From assembly GCF_030064125.1 (NCBI RefSeq), contig NZ_CP125957.1:2294001-2358000 (forward strand): a stretch of DNA of 64,000 bases, read 5' to 3'. Below the pieces are notes generated by a model that was given only the letters and a program-made list of their open reading frames with translations, ran no database searches and was not told the DNA's origin. The position numbers and the translations under genes were made by a program. Shown here in pieces: positions 28,577 to 37,299 of the stretch (positions are counted from its first letter, which is position 1; each line of letters starts with the position of its first letter). This stretch comes from Pseudomonas sp. G2-4. Lineage in GTDB: Bacteria > Pseudomonadota > Gammaproteobacteria > Pseudomonadales > Pseudomonadaceae.

Positions 28577-29182
28577 CTACCGATTCACGGCCTCAGGCCC
28601 CAGCAGCAACCCCGAAGCCAACGCGACAAAACTCTCCACCACCTGCTCAGACGCCCTATGCGGATCATCAGCATTGGCGATCCACAAGGACGCGCCGAGC
28701 AGGGCGCCCATGATCAGGCGTGCCGTCGCTTCGGTGTTGACCGGGCGAATCGTCCCTTCGTCGATCAGCCGTTGGATGCTGCGTTGGGTGCTGCGGATAC
28801 ACGCGTTCTGGCTGGGCCATTGCGAAGGATCGCCCAGCACTGACGGCCCGTCGAGGAACACGATGCGTTGGATTTCAGGTTCCAGGGACATCTTGATGTA
28901 TGCGATGGATTCATCGATGAAGCCGTCCCAGATCGTGGCCGCCTCTTCGATGATGACCGACAGGCGCGCCATCATTTCTTCGTCGATCTGGGTGATGACG
29001 GCCTGCAGCAACCCTTTCTTGTCACCGAAGTGATGGTATAGCGCGCCCCGGGTGAGCCCCGCTTGCGCGGTCAGATCGTCCATCGAACTGTCCGCATAGC
29101 CTTTCGTCGCGAAGGCTTCCCGTGCTGCCTTGATCAGCTTGCCGCGGGTCTCCGAAATCATGTCCGCACGCTTCTGCGCCAT
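28577..29182 (-). CDS. TetR-family transcriptional regulator
   Basis: A 201-residue repressor. The HTH is clear: ETRGKLIKAAREAFATKGYA, then DLTAQAGLTRGALYHHFGDK. The C-terminal ligand domain is of the TetR_C type with DGPSVLGDPSQW. It is divergent from the AcoX-gcvPA-gcvPB operon, and between the starts lies a dense array of GTATGT/ACATAC half-sites including a perfect 22-bp palindrome, the obvious operator. It probably represses itself and the operon; the inducer is unknown. Confidence 0.93.
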   Translation of the reverse strand: MAQKRADMISETRGKLIKAAREAFATKGYADSSMDDLTAQAGLTRGALYHHFGDKKGLLQAVITQIDEEMMARLSVIIEEAATIWDGFIDESIAYIKMSLEPEIQRIVFLDGPSVLGDPSQWPSQNACIRSTQRSIQRLIDEGTIRPVNTEATARLIMGALLGASLWIANADDPHRASEQVVESFVALASGLLLGPEAVNR

Positions 29183-29216
29183 CGAGCGTTTTCCTCATCA
29201 AAATTTAACATGCATG

Positions 29217-29276
29217 GCGTATGTCAGTTGACATACGCTGCGTATGTCGTATTGTTGCTCACATACGAGGCGTATG
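29217..29276. promoter_or_regulatory. Palindrome array, putative TetR operator
   Basis: GCGTATGTCA-gt-TGACATACGC at 29217-29238 is a perfect 10-bp inverted repeat. It is followed by CGTATGT (29241-29247) and CATACG-agg-CGTATG (29262-29276), so the hexamer CGTATG or its complement appears five times in 60 bases. Located between divergent TetR and operon starts. Confidence 0.85.
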
Positions 29277-29342
29277 CAATCGGCATGGAGATCTGTTTCT
29301 TCAGTGCCGGTGACGCCGCTCTTCAGCACAGGATACCGAGCA

Positions 29343-30509
29343 ATGTGTGAGCCGCGCGATCCCGAGAGTTCAGTCACTAGCGTCGGCCAGGGCAAAACCC
29401 TCGGGCTGATCGTCAATCCTGTTGCGGGCATGGGCGGTCCGGTGGGTTTGAAGGGCACCGACGGCCCCGACGTCCTGCTAGAGGCGCGACGGCGTGGTGC
29501 GCGGCCGGTCTCCAGCGAGCGCGCCGTGCTCGCGCTCAAACGCCTGGCTGCCTCGTCCATGCCTTTTCGCTTGCTCACCGGCTCTGGCGCGTTGGGCGAA
29601 GACGTTGCACGCGCCGCCGGTCTCGACCCTATCGTCGTCTACCGCTCAACCTCCGAATCGAGCCAAGCCGATGACACGCGAAGCGCGGCGATTGTCATGG
29701 CCTACGCCAATGTTGATCTACTGCTTTTCGCCGGCGGTGATGGCACGGCGCGGGATGTGCTGGGAATGGTCGGTGACCGGGTGCCGATCCTCGGTATCCC
29801 GACGGGCGTGAAAATGTATTCCGCCGTCTTCGGTACCAATCCCGAAAACGCTGGAAACCTCGCCGCACGCTTTGTTGCCGGCGAGCCTTCGGTGCGCTTT
29901 CGCGAGGCCGAGGTGATGGACATCGATGAAGCGGCCACGCGAAATGACCAGGTGTCGGCGCAACTCTATGGCTACGCACGCAGCCCTTATGAACGTCACC
30001 TCGTACAAAACGCCAAGTCCGGCTCTATCGCCAGTGACAACCTGGCGCTGGACGCCGCCTGCCGGCAGGTCGTTCGAGAGATGCAGCCAGGCTGCCTGTA
30101 CCTGTTGGGTCCCGGCACCACCACGCGGCGCGTGATGACCGAACTCGGCCTGCCATCGACGCTGCTGGGTGTCGATGCCGTGCTGAACCGCGCGCTGGTG
30201 GGCTCTGACCTCAACGAATACCAGTTGATCCGGCTGATGGAGGGCTATGAGACCCGCATCATCGTCGGCGTTCTTGGCGGGCATGGCAGCTTGTTCGGCC
30301 GTGGCAATCAGCAGATCAGCGCCGAGGTCATCCGCCGGGCAGGGCGCGAGCACCTTATCGTGATCGCCTCGATGGACAAGCTGCTTTCCCTCGACGCCGG
30401 TTGCTTGCGCGTCGACACCGGCGACGCCCAAGTCGACGCCGCGCTCAGCGGCCATATACGCGTGCACACAGGACCTGACCGGTCCGTCGTCTTCAGGGTT
30501 CGATCCTGA
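29343..30509 (+). CDS. AcoX-like protein with NAD-kinase fold (ATP-NAD kinase family)
   Basis: A 388-residue protein of the COG3199 family. The kinase-fold motif is LLLFAGGDGTARDVLGMVGD, preceded by LGLIVNPVAGMGGPVGLKGT and followed by VPILGIPTGVKMYSAVFG. Related AcoX proteins sit in acetoin operons with unproven function; NAD phosphorylation is possible but not shown. The start at 29343 avoids running the frame through the operator array. First gene of the TetR-controlled operon, 36 bases before gcvPA. Confidence 0.85.
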   Translation: MCEPRDPESSVTSVGQGKTLGLIVNPVAGMGGPVGLKGTDGPDVLLEARRRGARPVSSERAVLALKRLAASSMPFRLLTGSGALGEDVARAAGLDPIVVYRSTSESSQADDTRSAAIVMAYANVDLLLFAGGDGTARDVLGMVGDRVPILGIPTGVKMYSAVFGTNPENAGNLAARFVAGEPSVRFREAEVMDIDEAATRNDQVSAQLYGYARSPYERHLVQNAKSGSIASDNLALDAACRQVVREMQPGCLYLLGPGTTTRRVMTELGLPSTLLGVDAVLNRALVGSDLNEYQLIRLMEGYETRIIVGVLGGHGSLFGRGNQQISAEVIRRAGREHLIVIASMDKLLSLDAGCLRVDTGDAQVDAALSGHIRVHTGPDRSVVFRVRS

Positions 30510-30545
30510 CCATTTGTTCCATCCGAAAAAACCGAGGATAACCCC

Positions 30546-31949
30546 ATGAGCAATCATGTCGCCCACCCCTACATGGCGAACTCCGTACCCGCCCTCAAGC
30601 AGGAGATGCTGGACTCCATTGGTGTCGACAGCATCGAGGCACTGTTCCAGCAAATCCCCGAGGGACATCGCCTGCAACGGCCGATCAACCTGCCGCTGGC
30701 ACTGAACGAAAGTGAGCTGCGCCGACACTTGGTCAGTACGTTGTCGAAGAACAAGACCTGCGAGCAGAACCTCAACTTCCTTGGCGCCGGCTGTTGGCAG
30801 CATCACGTTCCGGCGGCCTGCGACGAGGTGGTACGGCGCAATGAATGGCTGACGTCGGTATTCGGCGAGCCGAGTTCCGACCACGGGCGCAACCAAGCCT
30901 GGTTCGAGTTCTGCAGCCAGCTCGGCGAGTTACTGAATATGGACCTGGTGGGCCTGCCCGTGCGCAGTTGGGGTTGTGCCGCCGGCCACGCCATCCGCAT
31001 GGCCACACGCATCACCGGGCGCAACGAAGTGGCGGTGGTCCGTGCCATCGACCCGGAGCGGCTGTCGATCATTCGCAACTACTGCGAACCGGTCGACATG
31101 CCGAGCCACATCGTCGTACGCCTCGTCGACTATGACCCGAACACCGGTTTGCTCGACCTCGATCACCTGCGCGCCTCGATCGGTGCGCAAACCGCCGCCG
31201 TCTATTTCGAAACCCCGTCCTACTTCGGAGTGATCGAACAACAAGGCGCCGAGATTGCGGCGATTGCCCATGCGGCGGGCGCCGAAGTGATCGTCGGTGT
31301 CGACCCTATCTCTTTGGGCGTGCTGGTGGCACCCATCGATTTCGGCGCGGACATCGTGGTCGGTACCACGCAGCCGCTCGGCGTGCACATGAATTGCGGC
31401 GGTGGCGTCAGCGGCTTCATTGCAACCCGCGACGAAGAACTCTATGCGCATCAGTATCCGACGCTGTTCATCAGCATCGCCGAGACCACCAAGCCCGGCG
31501 AATACGGTTTTGGCCTGAGCCTGTTCGAGCAATCGTCCTACGGCTTGCGTGACAAGGGTAACGACTGGACCGGCCACTCGGTGTACATGTGGGCCATCGC
31601 CAACGCCGTGTACATGGCGATGATGGGGCCACAGGGCTTTGAAGACGTGGGCAAGGTGATCCTGCAACGGGCTCACTACGCCGCCAGGCGGCTGGCTGAA
31701 ATTCCTGGGGTAGGCGTGACATTCCCGTCCGGTTTCTTCAAGGAGTTCGTGGTCAATTTCGAGGCCACCGGGCTCAGCGTGAAAGACATCAACAAGCAGT
31801 TGCTCGCACTGGGGATCTTCGGCGGCAAAGACCTGACGCAGGACTTCCCGGAGCTGGGCGCCAGTGCCCTGTATTGCGTCACCGAGATTCACACCCAGGC
31901 AGATATCGGGCGTCTGACCGCTGCACTCAAAAAGGTAATCGCACAATGA
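30546..31949 (+). CDS. Divergent GcvPA-like PLP-fold subunit
   Basis: A 467-residue homologue of glycine dehydrogenase (decarboxylating) subunit 1. NFLGAGCWQHHVPAACDEVV near residue 77 matches the family's FLGAGxxxHxxP signature. Other conserved motifs are altered: the family YDGATA becomes RSWGCAAG (140-147), and the PYQPEISQG motif becomes EPSSDHGRNQ. Subunit 1 supplies part of the active site of the split enzyme. The start is preceded by GAGGA. It overlaps gcvPB by 4 bases. No GcvH, GcvT or Lpd gene is nearby, so a standard glycine cleavage role is doubtful. Confidence 0.85.
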   Translation: MSNHVAHPYMANSVPALKQEMLDSIGVDSIEALFQQIPEGHRLQRPINLPLALNESELRRHLVSTLSKNKTCEQNLNFLGAGCWQHHVPAACDEVVRRNEWLTSVFGEPSSDHGRNQAWFEFCSQLGELLNMDLVGLPVRSWGCAAGHAIRMATRITGRNEVAVVRAIDPERLSIIRNYCEPVDMPSHIVVRLVDYDPNTGLLDLDHLRASIGAQTAAVYFETPSYFGVIEQQGAEIAAIAHAAGAEVIVGVDPISLGVLVAPIDFGADIVVGTTQPLGVHMNCGGGVSGFIATRDEELYAHQYPTLFISIAETTKPGEYGFGLSLFEQSSYGLRDKGNDWTGHSVYMWAIANAVYMAMMGPQGFEDVGKVILQRAHYAARRLAEIPGVGVTFPSGFFKEFVVNFEATGLSVKDINKQLLALGIFGGKDLTQDFPELGASALYCVTEIHTQADIGRLTAALKKVIAQ

Positions 31950-33502
31950 GCACCCCACTCAAGGAATACCATGCCCCCGTCTGGAGCGAACCGGTCATCA
32001 TGGAGATGGGCTATCCCGGCCGCCGCGGTGTGATTTTTTCCGAGGTCGAAGCCGACGTTCAGACAGTGGTCGGCAGCGCCGCTGATTTGATTCCCGCGAC
32101 CATGCGCCGCTCGCGCAAACCGGCGTTGCCGGAAATGTCCGAGCCCGAAGTGCTGTATCACTACTTGCGCCTGTCGCAGCAGACCCTGGGCATGATGAAC
32201 ATCAGCCTGTTCGGCACCTGCACCATGAAGTACAACGCGCAGATCAACGAGGCCATGGCCTGGCGTCCGGAAATCACCCACGTGCATCCCTATCAGGACG
32301 AAGATACCCTGCAAGGCGCGCTGGAAGTGGTGCATGGCATGGATACCATCCTGCGCGAGTTGTCCGGGATGGATCAGTTCATCTTCCAGGCTGGCGGCGG
32401 TGCCGACGCGGCCTACACCAGTTGCGCCGTGACCCGCGCCTACCATGCGTCCCGTGGTGAGCTGGCCCAGCGTGACGAGATCATCACCACCCTCCAGGCA
32501 CACCCCAGCAGTGCCGCGACGGCTGCGGCGGCGGGGTTCAAGGTCATCACGCTGATGATCGAGGAGAACGGCTATCCGTCGCTCGAATCGCTGAAGGCTG
32601 CCGTGTCCAACCGCACTGCCGCGTTGATGGTGAACAACCCCGACGACATGGGCGTCTACAACCCCGAGATCCGCGAATGGGTGCGCGTGGTGCATGAAGC
32701 CGGCGGCCTGTGCTTCTACGATCACGCCAACTTCAATGGCGCGATGACCAAGATCCGCGCCCGCGAACTCGGCTTCGATGCCTGCATGTTCATGCTGCAC
32801 AAGACCTTCGGCGCGCCCAAGAGTGGCGTCGGCGGCCCCGCTGTCGGGGCTTATGGCTGCTCGGCGGAACTCGCACCGTTCTTGCCGGCGCCGGTGGTCG
32901 CCTTTGACGGTGAGCGCTATCGCCTCGACCATGACCGCCCACAAAGCTGCGGCAAGATCCGCGAGTTCTGGGGCAATGTCCCGGTGATTCTCAAGGCCTA
33001 CGCCTGGTCCCGCGCCATGGGGGCAGCGGGTATGGCCGAGGCCTCGGACATTTCCGTGCTGGCCAACAACTACATGGAAAAAGGCCTGTTGGCCATTCGC
33101 GGTGTCACCCGTTCCCATCCCGAGGCCACGAGTCCGCGGATGGAAATGACGCGCTACAGCCTTGAGCAACTCAAGGAAGACACTGGGGTGGATGTCCACG
33201 ATGTGCAGAACCGCATGAGCGATTTCGGTATTGATCCGATGTGGAGCAGCCACCACCCGTGGCTGGTGCCCGAGCCGTTCACTCCGGAGCCGGGCGAAAT
33301 GTATGGCAAGGAAGCGCTGGACACCTGGATCGCGGTGCTCGCGCGAATCTCCGACGAGGCCTACTCTAATCCCGAGATCGTCAAAACCTCGCCGCATAAC
33401 CAGGCGATCCACCGGCTCAAGAGCGCGCCACTGGAAGACCCGCAACACTGGGCCATGACCTGGCGCTCGTACGTGCGCAAGAACGATAAACGTCCGGCTT
33501 GA
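31946..33502 (+). CDS. Divergent GcvPB-like PLP-dependent decarboxylase subunit
   Basis: A 518-residue homologue of glycine dehydrogenase subunit 2. SLFGTCTMKYN and LPEMSEPEV match the family. The PLP lysine is Lys286 in FMLHKTFGAPK. The glycine-rich loop after it (PHGGGGPG in the family) is APKSGVGGPA here; SAHGTNPASA becomes QAHPSSAATA and DGANLNAIMG becomes DHANFNGAMT. The PLP attachment is thus kept while the substrate/lipoyl surroundings are changed. It probably acts with the A subunit on another amino acid. Start 31946 overlaps the gcvPA stop. Confidence 0.85.
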   Translation: MSTPLKEYHAPVWSEPVIMEMGYPGRRGVIFSEVEADVQTVVGSAADLIPATMRRSRKPALPEMSEPEVLYHYLRLSQQTLGMMNISLFGTCTMKYNAQINEAMAWRPEITHVHPYQDEDTLQGALEVVHGMDTILRELSGMDQFIFQAGGGADAAYTSCAVTRAYHASRGELAQRDEIITTLQAHPSSAATAAAAGFKVITLMIEENGYPSLESLKAAVSNRTAALMVNNPDDMGVYNPEIREWVRVVHEAGGLCFYDHANFNGAMTKIRARELGFDACMFMLHKTFGAPKSGVGGPAVGAYGCSAELAPFLPAPVVAFDGERYRLDHDRPQSCGKIREFWGNVPVILKAYAWSRAMGAAGMAEASDISVLANNYMEKGLLAIRGVTRSHPEATSPRMEMTRYSLEQLKEDTGVDVHDVQNRMSDFGIDPMWSSHHPWLVPEPFTPEPGEMYGKEALDTWIAVLARISDEAYSNPEIVKTSPHNQAIHRLKSAPLEDPQHWAMTWRSYVRKNDKRPA

Positions 33503-33637
33503 ACCAGCGGTTGCATCGATGCAGCGCCCCCGTCGATCAGGCGGGGCCGTGATCCACACCTGTTCAGAGCCAACAATCAGCCATTGGAAGTGCCCAGGCG
33601 TGCTACGCGGCTAGGGACTTCCCCACAGGAAAACCTC

Positions 33638-35260
33638 ATGTCGATTTTCGAAACGGGCCTGGCGCCTTCGCCAGTCAATCATGTCGCGCGCTCGCCACTG
33701 AGCTTCATCGAGCGCACGGCCTCGGTCTACGGTGAGTATCCGGCGGTGATCCACGGCGCGGTACGGCGCAACTGGCAACAGACTTATGAGCGCTGCCGGC
33801 GCTTGGCCGGCGCGCTCAGTGGGCGGGGTATCGGCAAGGGTGATACGGTCGCGGTGATGCTGCCCAACATCCCGGCCATGCTTGAAGCGCACTTTGCTGT
33901 GCCAATGATTGGCGCCGTTCTCAACACCCTCAATGTACGGCTGGATGCGCCCGCCATTGCCTTCATGCTGGAGCACGGTGAAGCCAAGGTGTTGATCACC
34001 GACCGTGAATTCCACGAGGTGATTCGTGAGGCCCTGAGCCTGCTGTCCAAGCCGCCCCTGGTGGTCGATGTGGACGACCCCGAGTATGGCGAAGGCCAAG
34101 CGCTCAGCGATCTGGACTATGAAGCCTTCCTCGCTGAAGGCGACCCGCAATTCGCCTGGCAATGGCCTGAGGACGAGTGGCAAGCCATTGCCCTCAACTA
34201 CACGTCCGGCACCACCGGCAACCCGAAAGGCGTGATTTACCACCACCGTGGCGCTTATCTCAATTCACTGGGCAACCAGATGACCTGGGCCATGGGCAAC
34301 CATCCGGTGTACCTCTGGACGCTGCCGATGTTCCATTGCAATGGCTGGTGCTACCCGTGGACCGTCACCGCGCTGGCCGGCACCCATGTGTTTTTGCGCC
34401 GTGTGGACCCGGCAAAAATCCTCATGCTGATCAACCAGCACCAAGTCAGCCACCTGTGCGGCGCGCCCATTGTGCTCAACGCGCTGGTCAACCTGCCGGA
34501 CTCGGCCAAGGTCACTTTGGATCACCCGGTCAACACCATGGTGGCGGGCGCCGCGCCGCCGGCCAAGGTCATCGGTGCGGTCGAGGAGATGGGCATCAAG
34601 ATCACCCACGTCTACGGGTTGACCGAGGTTTACGGCCCCGTAACCGTTTGTGCCTGGCACGCACAGTGGGATGAGCAACCGCTCGACGAGCGGGCGAAGA
34701 TCAAGTCACGCCAAGGCGTGCGCTACCCGACCCTGGAAGGCCTCATGGTCGCTGATTCGCAGACCCTGGCGCCGGTGCCTTGCGATGGCATCACCGTCGG
34801 CGAAATCTTCATGCGCGGCAACACGGTGATGAAGGGTTACCTGAAGAACCCCGAAGCCACCCGTGAGGCGTTCAAGGGCGGCTGGTTCCACACCGGCGAC
34901 CTCGCGGTCCGGCACCCGGACGGCTATGTCGAAATCAAGGATCGGCTCAAGGACATAATCATCTCGGGCGGGGAGAACATTTCCACCATCGAGATCGAGG
35001 ACGTTTTGTATCGTCACCCGGCGGTATTGGAAGCGGCGGTGGTCGCCCGCCCGGACGAAAAATGGGGTGAAACCCCGTGCGCCTACATCACCCTCAAAAC
35101 CGACTGCCAGGCCACTCGGGAAGCCGATATCATCCGCTTCTGTCGTGAGCATCTGGCAGGGTTCAAGCTCCCGAAAACCGTGGTATTCAGCGAGTTGCCG
35201 AAAACCTCGACGGGCAAGATCCAGAAGTACGTGCTGCGGGGCTGGGCCAAGGCACTCTGA
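33638..35260 (+). CDS. AMP-dependent acyl-CoA synthetase
   Basis: A 540-residue ANL-superfamily ligase. The AMP motif YTSGTTGNPKGV is near residue 188; VYGLTEVYGP and GWFHTGDLAVRHPDGYVEI follow; the catalytic Lys lies in the C-terminal PKTSTGKIQKYVLR. It activates a carboxylic acid as the adenylate and then the thioester, and resembles the medium-chain AlkK-type or cinnamate-type ligases. Start 33638 is preceded by AGGAAAA. It lies 135 bases after gcvPB on the same strand and may belong to the same pathway, though an internal promoter is possible. Confidence 0.92.
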   Translation: MSIFETGLAPSPVNHVARSPLSFIERTASVYGEYPAVIHGAVRRNWQQTYERCRRLAGALSGRGIGKGDTVAVMLPNIPAMLEAHFAVPMIGAVLNTLNVRLDAPAIAFMLEHGEAKVLITDREFHEVIREALSLLSKPPLVVDVDDPEYGEGQALSDLDYEAFLAEGDPQFAWQWPEDEWQAIALNYTSGTTGNPKGVIYHHRGAYLNSLGNQMTWAMGNHPVYLWTLPMFHCNGWCYPWTVTALAGTHVFLRRVDPAKILMLINQHQVSHLCGAPIVLNALVNLPDSAKVTLDHPVNTMVAGAAPPAKVIGAVEEMGIKITHVYGLTEVYGPVTVCAWHAQWDEQPLDERAKIKSRQGVRYPTLEGLMVADSQTLAPVPCDGITVGEIFMRGNTVMKGYLKNPEATREAFKGGWFHTGDLAVRHPDGYVEIKDRLKDIIISGGENISTIEIEDVLYRHPAVLEAAVVARPDEKWGETPCAYITLKTDCQATREADIIRFCREHLAGFKLPKTVVFSELPKTSTGKIQKYVLRGWAKAL

Positions 35261-35315
35261 AAGGAGCCCGCTTGATCGATAGAACGCCAGCACATCACGC
35301 TATCGGCAAGCGCGG

Positions 35316-37169
35316 CTACTCCACTGCCTCAGCCACGCCCTGGTCCTCACCCAGAAACCCACCGCTCTGGTGGTGCCACAGCCGCGCGTAAGTGCCGTTT
35401 CTCGCCAGCAGTTCGGCGTGGGTGCCTTGTTCGATGATGCGCCCGTCATCCATGACAATCAGCCGGTCCATGGCCGCGATCGTTGACAGTCGATGGGCGA
35501 TGGCGATGACGGTCTTGCCCTCCATCATTTCATCGAGGCTTTCCTGGATGGCGACTTCGACTTCCGAATCCAAGGCGCTGGTGGCCTCGTCAAGCAACAG
35601 GATAGGCGCGTTCTTGAGCATAACCCGGGTGATGGCAATGCGCTGGCGCTGGCCGCCCGACAGTTTGATGCCGCGTTCACCCACCAGGGTGTCATAGCCG
35701 CAATGACCTTGTCGGTCGCTCAGTTGGCTGATAAAACCATCGGCCTGGGCGTTGGCCGCAGCCCTACGGATTTGCTCGTCGGTCGCATCCGGGCGGCCGT
35801 AGGCGATGTTGTCGCGTATGGAACGGTGGAGCAGGGAAGTGTCCTGAGTGACCATGCCGATGGCGCTGCGCAGGCTCTCTTGCGTCACTTGGGCAATATT
35901 TTGACCGTCGATACGAATCTCACCGCTGTCCACGTCGTAGAAGCGCAGCAGCAGGTTGATCAGCGTGGATTTGCCCGCGCCGGAACGGCCCACCAGACCG
36001 ATCTTTTCGCCTGGGCGGATGTCCAGGCTCAGGCCATCGAGCACCTGGCGTTCACCGTTGTAGTTGAAGCTGACATTGTCGAAGGTCACCGCGCCGCCAG
36101 CGGGCACCAGCACGCCGGCACCTGGAGCATCCACCACCTTGGGGCCAAGGGTCAAGGTCGCCATGCCATCCTGCACAGTGCCGATGCTTTCGAACAGCGA
36201 GGTCATTTGCCACATGATCCAGTGGGACATGCCATTGATACGCAACGCCATGGCGGTAATTGCCGCTACTGCCCCCGTGCCGACTTCGCCCAGGTGCCAC
36301 AGCCACAAGGCATAGCCGCCGGCGCCAACGATGAGCGCGACCACCAGTGCCTGGTTGACGATCTCGAACTGGCTGACCAGGCGCATCTGGCGAAAGCCGG
36401 TGAGCTTGAAATCCTCCATGGCCGCGCGCGCGAAGTGCGCCTCGCGTTTGGAGTGCGAGAACAGCTTCACGGTGGTGATGTTGGTGTAGGCGTCCGAGAT
36501 GCGCCCGGTCATCGACGACCGCGCATTGGCCTGTTCCTGGCCGACTTGCCCCAAGCGTGGCACGAAGTACAGCATGGCCAGGCCGAACAATGCGATCCAG
36601 GCAATGAACGGCAGCATCAGTTTCAGAGCGAAGCCGCCAGCCAGGGCGATGATCGCGATGAAGTACACCCCGATCCCGGGTGCGATTTCAATGAGGGTGA
36701 ACAGGACTTCGCGCACCGCGAGCGCCGTCTGCATCACCTTGGTCGTCACGCGGCCGGAGAACTCGTCGGAAAAAAATGAAAGGCTTTGCCGCAGCATGAG
36801 GCGATGGAAGTCCCAGCGCAGCCGCAGTGGAAAATTGATCGCCAATATCTGGTGCTGCACCATGGTGCGCAGCGCCACCAGCCCGATGCTGGTGAGCAAG
36901 ACGATGCCGATACCCCACAGTACTCGACTTTCCTGACCTTGCGCATCACCACCCGCTTTCCAGGTCGAGAGCAGGTCCACGACCTGCCCGAGGAAGGAAA
37001 ACAACCAGGCTTCATAAATCGACACACAGGCACTGAGCAGCGCAAACACGAGGATGTAGCCGCGTGCGCCTCGGGTGCAGGCCCACAGGAACTGCATCAG
37101 GCCGACCGGTGGCGGTGGTGCTTCATCGGGTGGGAAAGGGTCGAGCCTTCGTTCAAACACACGAAGCAT
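35316..37169 (-). CDS. ABC exporter, fused permease and ATPase
   Basis: A 617-residue half-transporter of the MsbA/ABCB type. Six transmembrane helices lie in residues 40-330. The nucleotide domain has Walker A GRSGAGKST, signature LSGGQRQR, Walker B ILLLDEATSALD and H-loop IAHRLST. It would act as a homodimer exporting a lipid, peptide or small molecule. The start at 37169 follows GGAG; an upstream frame adds seven residues. It is convergent with the acyl-CoA ligase and upstream in the same orientation lies a GST gene. The substrate is unknown. Confidence 0.92.
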   Translation of the reverse strand: MLRVFERRLDPFPPDEAPPPPVGLMQFLWACTRGARGYILVFALLSACVSIYEAWLFSFLGQVVDLLSTWKAGGDAQGQESRVLWGIGIVLLTSIGLVALRTMVQHQILAINFPLRLRWDFHRLMLRQSLSFFSDEFSGRVTTKVMQTALAVREVLFTLIEIAPGIGVYFIAIIALAGGFALKLMLPFIAWIALFGLAMLYFVPRLGQVGQEQANARSSMTGRISDAYTNITTVKLFSHSKREAHFARAAMEDFKLTGFRQMRLVSQFEIVNQALVVALIVGAGGYALWLWHLGEVGTGAVAAITAMALRINGMSHWIMWQMTSLFESIGTVQDGMATLTLGPKVVDAPGAGVLVPAGGAVTFDNVSFNYNGERQVLDGLSLDIRPGEKIGLVGRSGAGKSTLINLLLRFYDVDSGEIRIDGQNIAQVTQESLRSAIGMVTQDTSLLHRSIRDNIAYGRPDATDEQIRRAAANAQADGFISQLSDRQGHCGYDTLVGERGIKLSGGQRQRIAITRVMLKNAPILLLDEATSALDSEVEVAIQESLDEMMEGKTVIAIAHRLSTIAAMDRLIVMDDGRIIEQGTHAELLARNGTYARLWHHQSGGFLGEDQGVAEAVE

Positions 37170-37299
37170 TGTGGTCTCCAAAAGATACATGATCGGGAGA
37201 TTCTGCCATTTAATGGCTGCTTTGAGGGTATTGCCGAAGGACGCCGCGTGGTGGGTGTCAGGAGGGCCTGGACGAGTTCGTCAATGATAAGGGTGCAAG

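Noticed and set aside
28381..28843. Plus-strand frames opposite the TetR gene and the MFS fragment
   Set aside because: Arg/Pro-rich shadows of the minus-strand sequence.
29244..29342. Upstream extension of the AcoX-like gene
   Set aside because: Added residues are translated operator palindromes; the ATG at 29343 begins the conserved region.
30546..33502. Calling the GcvP-like pair a standard glycine cleavage system
   Set aside because: No GcvH, GcvT or Lpd nearby and the glycine/lipoyl motifs are altered, so I kept the call as divergent homologues.
31889..33559. 556-codon antisense frame across the GcvPB-like gene
   Set aside because: Composition (Arg/His/Gly rich) and position make it a shadow; the sense gene has family motifs.
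35493..36779. 428-codon frame antisense to the ABC exporter
   Set aside because: Overlies the Walker and signature motifs of a certain gene; no start signal.
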